DNA of 64,000 nucleotides, from positions 4,128,139-4,192,138 of the forward strand of contig NZ_CP049867.1 in the NCBI RefSeq assembly GCF_011299595.1, written 5' to 3'. How positions within the stretch are numbered: the first letter of the stretch is position 1; the number at the start of each line of letters is the position of its first letter. Below, piece after piece: positions 18,525-26,626 of this stretch. Source of the stretch: Nocardioides sp. HDW12B. GTDB taxonomy: Bacteria; Actinomycetota; Actinomycetes; Propionibacteriales; Nocardioidaceae. The notes beneath the pieces were generated by a model that made no database searches, had not been told where the DNA came from, and was given only the letters and a program-made list of their open reading frames with translations. The translations under genes were made by a program, and so were the position numbers.

Positions 18525-18553
18525 CCGGCGACTGACCGGCGACTGACCGGCGA
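18521..18553. repeat. Three tandem copies of an 11-bp unit over a stop codon
   Basis: CTGACCGGCGA occurs three times without gaps. The first copy contains the TGA stop of the oxidase gene; the other two repeat the stop in two other frames because 11 is not a multiple of three. Confidence 0.8.
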
Positions 18554-18556
18554 CGC

Positions 18557-19417
18557 TCAGCAGACCTCGCTGCGCCGCTCGAGCAGCACGGTGTCGCGCC
18601 ACTCGCCGTCGAGGCGCGCGATGCGCGTGCGCACCGCCAGCGTGCGGTAGCCGGCGGCGTGGTGCAGCGCCAGGCTCGCGCGGTTCTCGGGGAAGACCGA
18701 CGCCTGCAGCGTCCACAGGCCCGCGGCGTCCGCGGCGTTGACCTGGGTGTGCAGCAGGGCCTTGCCGACCCCGCGGCCCCGCGCGGCCTCGGCCACGTAG
18801 ACCGCCGTCTCGCCGACCCCGGCGTAGCAGTCGCGCGTCGAGGTGGGCATGACCGCCGTCCACCCGACCACCGCGCCGTCGAGCTCGGCCACCCAGGCGA
18901 GGTCGGGCAGCCAGCGATCCCGCAGCTCGGCCGCCGACGGCACGACCGTCTCGAAGGTCGCGGTGCGCGTCGCCAGGCCCTCGGCGTAGATCTCCCGCAC
19001 CCGGGGGAGGTCGGCCTCGTCGACGGGCCGGACGCTCACGTCGGCGGGGAGGTCGGAGGGGCAGCACGGGCGCGACGACAGCGCACCCATGACGACGTCG
19101 GCGGCGTGGGGAAGGCCGGTGCAGCAGGCGGCGTTGGCCGAGACGAGGCTCGACGTACCCACCTTGTCGACGACCACGAAGCCCACGCGCTTGAGGAGGT
19201 CGACGTGGTGGGAGCACGTCGACTGGCTGATCCCCAGCGTGGCGGCGAGGTCGCCGACGCGCAGCGCGCCGCTCGGGGCGGTGGCGACGGCGTGCAGCAG
19301 CCGGACGCGGGTCGGGTCGGCCAGCACGGAGAACCACTCCGCGTACCGCTCGGCCTCGCCGCGGTCCAGCGTGCTGTCCTGGTCCCGGGCCGGGAGGACC
19401 TCGCTCGTCGTGGTCAT
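18557..19417 (-). CDS. ArsR repressor fused to ArsN1/Pat-like N-acetyltransferase, 286 aa
   Basis: Residues 20-95 are an ArsR winged helix (SVLADPTRVRLLHAV, recognition helix GISQSTCSHHVDLLKRVGFV) with Cys pairs at 98-99 and 118-119 that could bind As(III). Residues 126-286 are a GNAT domain whose opening VRPVDEADLPRVREIYAEGLATRTATFET and core VYVAEAARGRGVGKALL closely resemble phosphinothricin/arsinothricin N-acetyltransferases (Bar/Pat, ArsN1). A single protein thus appears to combine repression with detoxification. The ATG at 19417 is used because upstream sequence holds the operators. It is divergent from the flavoprotein-MFS-ArsC genes. Confidence 0.85.
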   Translation of the reverse strand: MTTTSEVLPARDQDSTLDRGEAERYAEWFSVLADPTRVRLLHAVATAPSGALRVGDLAATLGISQSTCSHHVDLLKRVGFVVVDKVGTSSLVSANAACCTGLPHAADVVMGALSSRPCCPSDLPADVSVRPVDEADLPRVREIYAEGLATRTATFETVVPSAAELRDRWLPDLAWVAELDGAVVGWTAVMPTSTRDCYAGVGETAVYVAEAARGRGVGKALLHTQVNAADAAGLWTLQASVFPENRASLALHHAAGYRTLAVRTRIARLDGEWRDTVLLERRSEVC

Positions 19418-19439
19418 GGTCCGATCGTACCTTGTCTTC

Positions 19440-19484
19440 ATCGACAAGCGTCGATACAGTCGCTCCATCGACACGAGTCGATGG
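19440..19484. promoter_or_regulatory. Twin palindromic operators for the ArsR fusion
   Basis: Two copies of ATCGAC-N4-GTCGAT occur at 19440-19455 and 19467-19482, centres 27 bp apart; the second extends to CCATCGAC...GTCGATGG. They lie in the 83-bp gap between the divergent starts at 19417 and 19501, where ArsR-family repressors usually bind. The assignment to the ArsR fusion is inferred from position and symmetry. Confidence 0.75.
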
Positions 19485-19500
19485 AGCTCCAGGAGGACCC

Positions 19501-20868
19501 GTGACCCACCCCCTCGCCGTCATCGGCGCCGGCCCCGTCGGCCTGGCCGCCGCCGCCAACGCGGCCCGTCGCGGTCTGCCGTACGTCGTGCTCGAGTCCG
19601 GCCCGGCGGCCGGCGCGGCCGTGGCCGACTGGGCGCACGTCCGGCTCTTCTCTGCCTGGCGCGAGCTCGTCGACCCGGTGGCGCGCGAGCTGCTCGAGGA
19701 GTCCGGCTGGTCGGCCCCCGACCCCGACGCCTACCCGACCGGAGCCGAGTGGCGCGAGCGCTACCTCGTGCCGCTCGCCGCGCTGCTGGCCGAGCGCCCC
19801 GAGGGCCAGGTCCGGTTCAGCACGCGCGTCGTCGGGGTCGCGCGTGCCGGACGCGACCTGCTGGTCGACTCCGGGCGCGACGACGACCCCTTCGCCCTGC
19901 ACCTGGAGACGTCGGACGGGCCCGAGAGGCTGCTCGCGAGCGCCGTCGTCGACGCCTCCGGCACCTGGTCCGCCCCGAACCCCCTCGGCGCCGACGGCTA
20001 CCCGGCGCCGGGGGAGCGCGAGCACGCCGACCGCATCGCGTCCGGCGTCCCCGACTTCGCGGACCCGGCCGTGGCGGCGCGCTACGCCGGCAAGCACGTC
20101 GTCGTCGCGGGCAAGGGAGCCTCGGCCCAGGGCGTGCTCGTCGGGCTGGCCGCGCTGGCCCGCCGCGACCCGGCCACGCGCGTCTCCTGGCTGCTGCGCC
20201 GACCGGGCGTCGGGGACGCCTTCGGCGGCGGCGACAACGACCAGCTCGAGCAGCGCGGCGCCCTGGGCCAGGCGGCGCGGGCGGCGGCCTCGGGCGGCGC
20301 GGTCACCCCCGTCACCCACTTCCGCACGGTCGCCGTCGAGGAGCAGGTCGACGGGCGGCTGACGCTGACCTCGACCGACGGCCGCCAGGTCGTCGACGTC
20401 GACGAGGTCGTCGTCGTGACCGGCTACCGCCCCGACCTGTCGTTCCTCTCCGAGGTGCGGCTCGACCTCGACCCCGCGCTGCAGGCCGCGCGCGTGCTCG
20501 CCGACCAGATCCACCCCGACCACCACAGCTGCGGCGACGTCGCGCCGCACGGGCACCGTGAGCTGTCCCAGCCCGAGCGTGGCCTCTACCTGGTCGGGAT
20601 GAAGTCCTACGGGCGCGCGCCGTCGTTCCTCGCGATGACCGGCTTCGAGCAGGTCCGCTCGGTGGTGGCCGCCCTCGACGGCGACCTCGAGGCGGCCGAC
20701 CGGGTCGACCTCGTGCTGCCGGAGACCGGGGTCTGCAACGGCGCCGGGCGCTTCGACGACCCCGACGTCACGTCGTCGCCCGACGGCGGCTGCTGCGCCG
20801 CCCCCTCGTCCGTGGCCGGGTCGCCGGTCGGGCTCACCCTGGTCGGTGCCGGTGGCGCGACCTGCTGA
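19501..20868 (+). CDS. FAD/NAD(P)-dependent flavoprotein of the arsenic cluster, 455 aa
   Basis: GTG start at 19501 with AGGAGG eight bases upstream. The first Rossmann motif VIGAGPVGLAAAANAARRG is at residues 7-25 and a second, HVVVAGKGASAQGVLVGLAAL, near 200, as in two-dinucleotide-binding flavoproteins. Further phrases are VVVTGYRPDLSFL, DHHSCGDVAPHGHRELSQPERGLYLVGMKSYGRAPSFL and a C-terminus rich in Cys (GVCNG, GGCCAAPS) that could contact thiols or metalloid. Such proteins recur in actinobacterial ars operons, often annotated as flavoprotein or monooxygenase; the reaction is not established. It is transcribed divergently from the ArsR fusion, under the twin operators. Confidence 0.75.
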   Translation: MTHPLAVIGAGPVGLAAAANAARRGLPYVVLESGPAAGAAVADWAHVRLFSAWRELVDPVARELLEESGWSAPDPDAYPTGAEWRERYLVPLAALLAERPEGQVRFSTRVVGVARAGRDLLVDSGRDDDPFALHLETSDGPERLLASAVVDASGTWSAPNPLGADGYPAPGEREHADRIASGVPDFADPAVAARYAGKHVVVAGKGASAQGVLVGLAALARRDPATRVSWLLRRPGVGDAFGGGDNDQLEQRGALGQAARAAASGGAVTPVTHFRTVAVEEQVDGRLTLTSTDGRQVVDVDEVVVVTGYRPDLSFLSEVRLDLDPALQAARVLADQIHPDHHSCGDVAPHGHRELSQPERGLYLVGMKSYGRAPSFLAMTGFEQVRSVVAALDGDLEAADRVDLVLPETGVCNGAGRFDDPDVTSSPDGGCCAAPSSVAGSPVGLTLVGAGGATC

Positions 20869-20893
20869 CGCCGCGACGCGGCAGGGGCCCGGC

Positions 20894-22228
20894 GTGAGCG
20901 AGCCGGGGGCGCTCGACCGGGCCGGGCTGCGCCAGGTCGTGGTCGTGCTCAGCACCGTCCAGATCGTGTCGTGGGGGGTGCTCTACTACGCCTTCGCCGC
21001 GCTCCAGGCCCCGATCGTGGCGGACACCGGGTGGTCGCCGATGGCGGTCACCGGCGCCTTCAGCCTGTCCCAGGTCGTCGCCGGCGCCGTCGGGCTGTGG
21101 GTCGGGCGCCACCTCGACGAGCACGGCCCGCGCCGCGTCATGACGGCCTCCTCGCTCGTCGCCGTGCCGGGCGTCCTGGTGCTCGCGACGGCGCCGAGCC
21201 TGGCGCTGTTCTACCTCGGCTGGCTGCTGGTCGGCGTCGCCATGGCGGGCACGCTCTACCCGCCGGCGTTCGCTGCGCTCACCCGCTGGGGCGGCGCGCT
21301 GCGCGTCCGGGCGCTCACCACGCTGACCCTGGTGGCCGGACTCGCCAGCACCGTGTTCGTCCCGCTCGCGACCGCGCTCGACGCATGGCTCGGGTGGCGA
21401 GGGGCGTACGGCGTGCTGCTGGTCGCCCTGGCGCTCGTCACGGTCCCTCTGCACTGGTGGGGGCTCGACCAGCCGTGGCGGGGACACCGCGCGGCGGGCC
21501 CCGACCCCGACACCGGCTCTGGCACCGGCCATGACACCGGCCATGGCGCCGGCCCGGGGCCCGGCGGGGACGCCGGCCGCGAGGCCGGGTCCACGCGCGC
21601 GACCGCCACGGGGTCGGCGTACGACGAGGCGGGGACCGACGTGGCGCGGACCCGGCCGTTCCTGCTGCTGGCGGCGGGCAACGCGCTGGCCGCGCTCGTG
21701 GTCTTCGCCGGGCTCGTCAACATGGTCCCGATGCTGCTCGAGCAGGGGCTGAGCGCCTCGGCCGCGGCGCTCGCCCTCGGGCTCGGGGGTGTGGGCCAGG
21801 TCGTGGGACGGCTGGGCTACGCGCGGTTCGCGGCGGCCACGTCGGTGACGACCCGCGGGGTGGTGGTGGTCGGCGCCGTGGCCCTCACGACCGGCGTGCT
21901 CGCGGTGGTCCCGGCCTCCGGTCCGCTGCTCGTCGGGATCGGCATGGTGCTGGGTCTGGCGCGAGGGATCTTCACGCTGGTGCAGGCGACAGCCGTCACC
22001 GACCGCTGGGGGACGGTCGACTACGGCCGGCTCAACGGGGTGCTGACCGCGCCCGCGCTGGCCGCCGCGGCCGCGGCGCCCTTCCTGGGCGCCACGCTCG
22101 CGACCGTCCTCGGCTCCTACGGCGACGCCTTCCTGGTGCTCGCCGGCATCGGGCTGGTGGCGGCGACGCTCATGGTCGGCGCGACGCCCCGCCGGCACCC
22201 GGGGAGGGCCGATGGCCTCGGGCGCTGA
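20894..22228 (+). CDS. MFS transporter of the arsenic cluster, 444 aa
   Basis: About twelve hydrophobic segments and the major-facilitator motif GRHLDEHGPRRVM between segments 2 and 3 identify a proton-coupled MFS carrier. The central cytoplasmic loop is an unusual low-complexity stretch rich in Gly, Asp and His (GPDPDTGSGTGHDTGHGAGPG). Location between the flavoprotein and ArsC suggests export of an arsenic compound, as for ArsK- or ArsJ-type MFS pumps, but the substrate is inferred. The GTG at 20894, preceded by CAGGGG, is preferred; an in-frame GTG at 20846 would overlap the previous gene by 23 bases. Confidence 0.8.
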   Translation: MSEPGALDRAGLRQVVVVLSTVQIVSWGVLYYAFAALQAPIVADTGWSPMAVTGAFSLSQVVAGAVGLWVGRHLDEHGPRRVMTASSLVAVPGVLVLATAPSLALFYLGWLLVGVAMAGTLYPPAFAALTRWGGALRVRALTTLTLVAGLASTVFVPLATALDAWLGWRGAYGVLLVALALVTVPLHWWGLDQPWRGHRAAGPDPDTGSGTGHDTGHGAGPGPGGDAGREAGSTRATATGSAYDEAGTDVARTRPFLLLAAGNALAALVVFAGLVNMVPMLLEQGLSASAAALALGLGGVGQVVGRLGYARFAAATSVTTRGVVVVGAVALTTGVLAVVPASGPLLVGIGMVLGLARGIFTLVQATAVTDRWGTVDYGRLNGVLTAPALAAAAAAPFLGATLATVLGSYGDAFLVLAGIGLVAATLMVGATPRRHPGRADGLGR

Positions 22229-22342
22229 CCGCTGTCACCATGGGCGCGCACCGAGGGTGCCTGCGCCGGTCGGTCTCGGCCACCCCGACCACCTCAGGGC
22301 ACGTCGCCTCCTCCCCGTCACCTCACCCCCAGGAGCACTCCG

Positions 22343-22786
22343 ATGACCGCACCCGAGACCCCGCAGGTCGTCTTCGCCTGCGTCCGCAACGGCGGCCGCT
22401 CGGTGATCAGCCGCGTGCTGACCGAGCACTACGCGCGGGGTCGCGTCGTCGCGCGATCGGCCGGCACCCAGCCCGGCGAGCACATCCACCCCGAGGTCGC
22501 CGCCGTGCTCGAGCGGCTCGGGCTGGACACCTCGCGGGAGACGCCGACCCTGCTGACGCGCGAGACGATCGCGGCCTCCACGATGGCGATCACGCTGGGC
22601 TGCGGCGAGGAGTGCCCCTACGTCCCGGGCGTGCGGTACGTCGACTGGCCGGTCGCCGACCCCGGCGGCCAGGACGACGCCGGCGTGCGCGCCGTCGTGG
22701 CCGACCTCGACGTACGGGTGCGGCAGCTGCTGGTCGAGCTGGTGCCCGACCTCGAGCTGCCGCCGTCGGTGCTCGAGGCGGGCTGA
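22343..22786 (+). CDS. arsC: Low-molecular-weight phosphatase-type arsenate reductase ArsC, 147 aa
   Basis: The P-loop C-x5-R-S is at residues 13-20 (CVRNGGRS), followed by SAGTQPGEHIHPEV and ITLGCGEECPYVPGVRYVDWPVADPGG, which hold the DP/DW segment and Cys residues of the LMW-PTPase-related arsenate reductases. It would reduce arsenate to arsenite, probably using mycothiol/mycoredoxin or thioredoxin in this host. ATG at 22343 follows CAGGAGCACTCCG. It is the last gene of the arsenic cluster, with 114 bases between it and the MFS gene. Confidence 0.9.
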   Translation: MTAPETPQVVFACVRNGGRSVISRVLTEHYARGRVVARSAGTQPGEHIHPEVAAVLERLGLDTSRETPTLLTRETIAASTMAITLGCGEECPYVPGVRYVDWPVADPGGQDDAGVRAVVADLDVRVRQLLVELVPDLELPPSVLEAG

Positions 22787-22793
22787 CCCGGCG

Positions 22794-22997
22794 TCAGTGG
22801 GTGCGGCGCTCCTCGACGTGGGTGGTGCGCGAGCGCTGGGCGGTGGCCACGAGGCCGAGCACGATCGACAGGACGCCCGCCCCGACGAGGATCCAGCCGA
22901 GCATGATGTCGTCGACACCGGGGATGTCGTAGCTGATGACCGGCGTGACGAACAGCAGGCCGAGGACGATGAGGACGACTCCGAGTCCGAGACCCAT
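22794..22997 (-). CDS. DUF6458-family small membrane protein, 67 aa
   Basis: MGLGLGVVLIVLGLLFVTPVISYDIPGVD followed by IMLGWILVGAGVLSIVLGLVATAQRSR matches the DUF6458 pattern of two transmembrane helices joined by a short acidic loop with GVD. Function unknown. ATG at 22997 is preceded by GAAGGAGCACGTC. Confidence 0.85.
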   Translation of the reverse strand: MGLGLGVVLIVLGLLFVTPVISYDIPGVDDIMLGWILVGAGVLSIVLGLVATAQRSRTTHVEERRTH

Positions 22998-23374
22998 GAC
23001 GTGCTCCTTCGGTGGTCGCCGCGGGCGGCGGCGGGGGGGGGGGGGAAGGCGGCCGGACAGCCCGGAACCGCAGCACACCTATACCCCGCGGCGACGGCGG
23101 TCACTCCTGCGCGCGACCCGAGCCGCGCACGGCGTACGACGACGGGGGCGCCTCTCGCGCCGCACCTGCCCCTTCCGTCACTGGAAATAGTTGGTAGGGT
23201 GGAGCACGCACCAGATGCACCAGTTCCGGCAGGTCCCAATCGTCCGCGGAGTGTTGTGAATCCGGCGGCGTTGGCTCACAAGTTGCATTGCTTCTCGGTG
23301 GGGTTCAGCGTCACGCATGTGGTGCAGGGGCGTCGAAGACGGCGCGCCTAGCCCCGATAGAGGAGTAACAGAGC
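22998..23374 (+). promoter_or_regulatory. Intergenic region with poly-G tract and long cspA leader
   Basis: This 377-base gap lies between divergent genes. Bases 23033-23045 are an uninterrupted run of 13 G. A possible sigma-A-type promoter for cspA is TTCCGT (23173-23178), 16 bases, TAGGGT (23195-23200), which would give a leader of about 165 bases. The leader is less GC-rich than its surroundings (GTTGTGAATC, CACAAGTTGCATTGC), as is usual for cold-shock mRNA 5' regions. AGAGGAGTAACAG supplies the ribosome binding site. Confidence 0.55.
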
Positions 23375-23578
23375 ATGGCTCAGGGCACTGTCAAGTGGTT
23401 CAACGCCGAGAAGGGTTTCGGCTTCATCGCGCAGGAGGGCGGCGGCGACGACGTCTTCGTGCACTTCTCCGCCATCCAGATGCAGGGCTACAAGTCCCTG
23501 GAGGAGAACCAGCGCGTGGAGTTCGAGGTCACCCAGGGTCCCAAGGGTCCCCAGGCTGAGAACGTCCGCAACGCCTGA
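23375..23578 (+). CDS. cspA: Cold-shock protein, 67 aa
   Basis: A single cold-shock domain with RNP-1 KGFGFIA (residues 14-20) and RNP-2 VFVHFSAI (27-34), starting [14 protein letters not shown]. Length 67 is canonical. CspA-type proteins bind single-stranded RNA and melt secondary structure. The long leader upstream and the hairpin terminator directly downstream indicate a monocistronic gene. Confidence 0.97.
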   Translation: MAQGTVKWFNAEKGFGFIAQEGGGDDVFVHFSAIQMQGYKSLEENQRVEFEVTQGPKGPQAENVRNA

Positions 23579-23590
23579 TCGTTCCACGCG

Positions 23591-23623
23591 AGGGCCCCGA
23601 CCGTCTCTGACGGCCGGGGCCTT
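23591..23623 (+). terminator. Terminator of the cold-shock gene
   Basis: GGGCCCCGACCGTC and GACGGCCGGGGCC pair with a 3-base loop and one mismatch, 13 bases after the cspA stop. There is only a short CTTCG tail rather than a T-run. Confidence 0.8.
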
Positions 23624-23707
23624 CGTGCGTCCCGGCGCGTATTCGCCAGTGCGGCGGCCCAAGCCCTACGATTGCCGACGGCCCACACCCCTTCCCAGGA
23701 GTTCACC

Positions 23708-24343
23708 GTGGCTTTTCGCCTTCGTCTCCGTCCCGTGGACGACACGTTCTTCGATCTGTTCACCGACGCCAGCAAGCACCTGGTCACCGGCGCCGACCTG
23801 CTCTCCGAGATGCTCGGCGGCCTGCAGCACGGCGGCGGCGACCGCAACGAGCTGGCCGAGCGGATGCGCGAGGAGGAGCACCGCGCCGACGAGGACACCC
23901 ACGCGATCATCCGCAAGGTGAACTCGACGTTCGTCACGCCGTTCGACCGCGAGGACATCTACGCGCTCGCCTCGGCCCTCGACGACGTCATGGACTTCAT
24001 GGAGGAGGCCGTCGACCTCGTCGTCCTCTACGAGATCGAGGCGCTGCCCGAGGGCGTCGCCGACCAGGTCGAGGTGCTGCGCCGCTGCGCCGGCATCTGC
24101 GCCGAGGCGATGCCGCACCTGCGGAGCATGAAGGACCTCGACGAGTTCTGGATCGAGATCAACCGCCTCGAGAACGCCGGCGACAAGTCCTACCGGCTGA
24201 TCCTGGCGCACCTGTTCAGCGGCGCCTACGAGGCGCTCGAGGTGCTCAAGCTCAAGGACGTCGTCGACTCCCTCGAGGCCGCGATCGACGGCTTCGAGAA
24301 GGTCGCCAACATCGTCGAGCAGATCGCCGTCAAGGAGTCCTGA
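23708..24343 (+). CDS. DUF47/PhoU-like phosphate transport regulator, 211 aa
   Basis: An all-helical protein (FFDLFTDASKHLVTGADLLSEML, EEEHRADEDTHAIIRKVNSTFVTPFDREDIYALASALDDVMDFMEEAVDL, EINRLENAGDKSYR) with the conserved E-H-x-A-D and F-D-R-E-D motifs of the DUF47/PhoU-like family, which binds metal and accompanies low-affinity Pit transporters. GTG at 23708 has AGGAG seven bases upstream. The Pit gene begins two bases after its stop, so they form one operon. Confidence 0.9.
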   Translation: MAFRLRLRPVDDTFFDLFTDASKHLVTGADLLSEMLGGLQHGGGDRNELAERMREEEHRADEDTHAIIRKVNSTFVTPFDREDIYALASALDDVMDFMEEAVDLVVLYEIEALPEGVADQVEVLRRCAGICAEAMPHLRSMKDLDEFWIEINRLENAGDKSYRLILAHLFSGAYEALEVLKLKDVVDSLEAAIDGFEKVANIVEQIAVKES

Positions 24344-24345
24344 GC

Positions 24346-25347
24346 GTGGACCTCGCGATCATCATCGCGGTCGTCGTCGTCGCTCTCGTCTTCGACTACA
24401 CCAACGGCTTCCACGACGCCGCCAACGCCATCGCGACCTCGGTCTCGACCCGGGCGCTGACCCCGCGCATCGCCCTGGCGATGGCGGCGGTCATGAACTT
24501 CGTGGGCGCCTTCCTCGGTCAGGAGGTCGCCAACACCGTCGGCGGCGTCATCACGCCGTCGCAGACCACCAGCGGCATGGTGGTGGTGATGGCCGGGCTC
24601 TTCGGCGCCATCGCCTGGAACCTGCTGACCTGGTACTTCGGCCTGCCCTCGTCGTCCTCCCACGCCCTCATCGGCGGCCTCGTCGGCGCCGCGGTGGCGT
24701 CGGGCTCGGGGGTCAAGTGGGACGTCATCCTCGAGAAGATCGTCATCCCGATGGTCGCCTCGCCGCTCTTCGGCTTCGCCGCGGCGGCGCTCGTGATGAT
24801 CGCGATCATGTGGATCTTCAAGCGCGCGAACCCCAGCAAGGCGCAGCGCGGCTTCCGTGCGGCGCAGACGCTGAGCGCCGCGGCCATGGCGCTGGGCCAC
24901 GGCCTGCAGGACGCCCAGAAGACGATGGGCGTCATCTTCCTGGCCCTGGTCACCGGCGGCTTCGCCTCGGCCGACGACGACCTGCCGTTCTGGGTCATCC
25001 TGTCGGCGGCCGCCGCCATCTCGGCGGGCACCTACGCCGGCGGCTGGCGCATCATGCGCACCCTCGGCCGGCGCATCATCGACCTCGACCCGGCCCGCGG
25101 CTTCGCCGCCGAGTCGGTGGCGGCCGGTGTGCTCTACACGACCGCCTTCGCCTTCGAGGCCCCGATCTCGACCACCCACACCATCACCTCCGCCGTCATG
25201 GGCGTCGGTGCGACCAAGCGTCTCTCCGCCGTTCGCTGGGGCGTCGCCCGCAGCATCATCGCCGCCTGGGTCCTCACCTTCCCGATGGCCGGCCTCGTCG
25301 CCGCCCTCACCTACGAGATCCTCCACAACGTCTTCCAGCTCCCCTGA
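24346..25347 (+). CDS. pitA: Inorganic phosphate transporter, Pit family, 333 aa
   Basis: Two inverted PHO4-type repeats are visible: FDYTNGFHDAANAIATSVSTRALTP at residues 14-38 and the second-half motif APISTTHTITSAVMGVGATKRLSAVRWG near 270-295, plus GLPSSSSHALIGGLVGAAVASG. These are the substrate-binding signatures of PitA low-affinity metal-phosphate/proton symporters. About ten hydrophobic segments. GTG start at 24346. Together with pstSCAB and ppk nearby it builds a phosphate-handling region. Its stop is followed after nine C-rich bases by a seven-copy 22-bp repeat array. Confidence 0.93.
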   Translation: MDLAIIIAVVVVALVFDYTNGFHDAANAIATSVSTRALTPRIALAMAAVMNFVGAFLGQEVANTVGGVITPSQTTSGMVVVMAGLFGAIAWNLLTWYFGLPSSSSHALIGGLVGAAVASGSGVKWDVILEKIVIPMVASPLFGFAAAALVMIAIMWIFKRANPSKAQRGFRAAQTLSAAAMALGHGLQDAQKTMGVIFLALVTGGFASADDDLPFWVILSAAAAISAGTYAGGWRIMRTLGRRIIDLDPARGFAAESVAAGVLYTTAFAFEAPISTTHTITSAVMGVGATKRLSAVRWGVARSIIAAWVLTFPMAGLVAALTYEILHNVFQLP

Positions 25348-25356
25348 CCCCCCTCC

Positions 25357-25510
25357 GCGAAGCGTCAGGTGTGTACGCGCGAAGCGTCGTTTGTGCACGC
25401 GCGAAGCGTCAGTCGCGCACGCGCGAAACGTCACTCGTGCACGCGCGAAGCGTCAGTTGTGTACGCGCGAAGCGTCAGTTGTGTACGCGCGAAGCGTCAG
25501 CTGTGCACGT
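25357..25510 (+). repeat. 22-bp post-stop array A1, seven units (after pitA)
   Basis: Seven head-to-tail 22-bp units start GCGAAGCGTCA and end in GTACGC or GCACGC; the middle 5-6 bases vary. The array begins nine bases after the pitA stop, following a C-rich leader. Each junction can form a small stem ACGC/GCGT around GCGAA. The same family, in six arrays, always follows a stop codon on the same strand as the gene. Confidence 0.95.
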
Positions 25511-25522
25511 CGAGGATGACGC

Positions 25523-26623
25523 GTGAGCGCTGAGGCGTCGTACGACGTGGTGGTGCTCGGGGCGGGCCAGGCCGGCCTGGCCGTGGGCTACCACCTGCAG
25601 CGCGCCGGTCTCGTGCCCGGCGACGACTTCGTCCTCGTCGACGCGGCCGACCGGCCGGGCGGCTCCTGGCCGCGGATGTGGGACGGGCTGCGCCTCTTCT
25701 CGCCCGCGACGTACTCCTCGCTGCCCGGCTGGCTGATGCCGCCGTGGGACGACGCCGCGCGCGGCTTCCCGCCGCGCGACCACGTGGTGGCCTACCTGCG
25801 CGCCTACGAGGAGCGCTACCGGCTCGCCCCGCTGCGCCCCCACCGCGTCCGGGCCGTACGGCGAGCCGACGACGACCCGTCCGGGCCGCTGATCGTCGAG
25901 TCGCCCGGTCTGACGCTCGCCGCGCGACACGTCGTGTCGGCCACCGGCACCTGGGACCAGCCGTTCTGGCCGACGTACCCGGGCGCCAACGACTTCCTCG
26001 GCACCCAGCTGCACTCGTCGACGTACCGCCGTCCGGAGGAGCTCGCCGGCCAGCGGGTCGTCGTCGTGGGCGGGGGCAACTCGGCGGCGCAGGTGCTCGC
26101 CGAGGTCTCGACCGTGGCCGAGGTGACCTGGGTGACCCAGCGGCCGCCGCGGTTCCTGCCCGACGACGTGGACGGGCGGGTGCTGTTCGAGACCGCGACC
26201 GCGCGGGTGCAGGCGCAGCGCGAGGGGCGCGCGCACGACGGCGTCGGCGGGCTCGGCGACATCGTGATGGTGGCCTCCGTGCGGGAGGCGCGCGGGCGCG
26301 GGGTGCTGGAGGCGGAGCCGATGTTCGAGCGGCTCGTGCCGGACGGGATCGCACGGGCCGACGGGCGCACGCTCTCCTGTGACGCGGTCATCTGGTGCAC
26401 CGGGTTCCGGCCGGCGCTGCGGCACCTCGCGCCGCTGCACATGCGTGACGACCGCGGGCGCGTCCCGGTGTCGGGGGCAGCCGGCACCCGCAGCGCGCGC
26501 GAGCCGCGCGTGCACCTGGTCGGGTACGGCGACTGGGTCGGTGCGGCCTCGGCGACCCTCATCGGGGTGGGGCGCAGCGCGAAAGCCACCGTCGCCGAGA
26601 TCGTCGACTCGCTGCAGAAGTGA
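25523..26623 (+). CDS. FAD/NAD(P)H monooxygenase, ArsO-like, 366 aa
   Basis: GTG start. Two Rossmann motifs are present, VVVLGAGQAGLAVGYHLQ (residues 9-26) and VVVVGGGNSAAQVLAEV near 175, together with DRPGGSWPRMWDGLRLFSPATYSSLPGWLMPPWDD and FPPRDHVVAYLRAYEERY, phrases characteristic of the ArsO/CzcO group of class B-type flavin monooxygenases found near arsenic or metal resistance genes. A substrate is not predictable. The gene is flanked by two inverted arrays of 22-bp repeats (A1 and A2). Confidence 0.8.
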   Translation: MSAEASYDVVVLGAGQAGLAVGYHLQRAGLVPGDDFVLVDAADRPGGSWPRMWDGLRLFSPATYSSLPGWLMPPWDDAARGFPPRDHVVAYLRAYEERYRLAPLRPHRVRAVRRADDDPSGPLIVESPGLTLAARHVVSATGTWDQPFWPTYPGANDFLGTQLHSSTYRRPEELAGQRVVVVGGGNSAAQVLAEVSTVAEVTWVTQRPPRFLPDDVDGRVLFETATARVQAQREGRAHDGVGGLGDIVMVASVREARGRGVLEAEPMFERLVPDGIARADGRTLSCDAVIWCTGFRPALRHLAPLHMRDDRGRVPVSGAAGTRSAREPRVHLVGYGDWVGAASATLIGVGRSAKATVAEIVDSLQK

Positions 26624-26626
26624 CCT

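Noticed and set aside
25357..25510. 22-bp tandem repeats as a CRISPR array
   Set aside because: Units are contiguous with a 22-bp period and contain only a short variable middle, so there are no unique 30-40-bp spacers, and no cas gene is present.
25372..25526. Protein-like translation of the 22-bp array continuing from adjacent genes (repeated ARSVSC/AKRQ)
   Set aside because: 22 is not a multiple of three, so reading frames rotate; these are translations of non-coding repeats.
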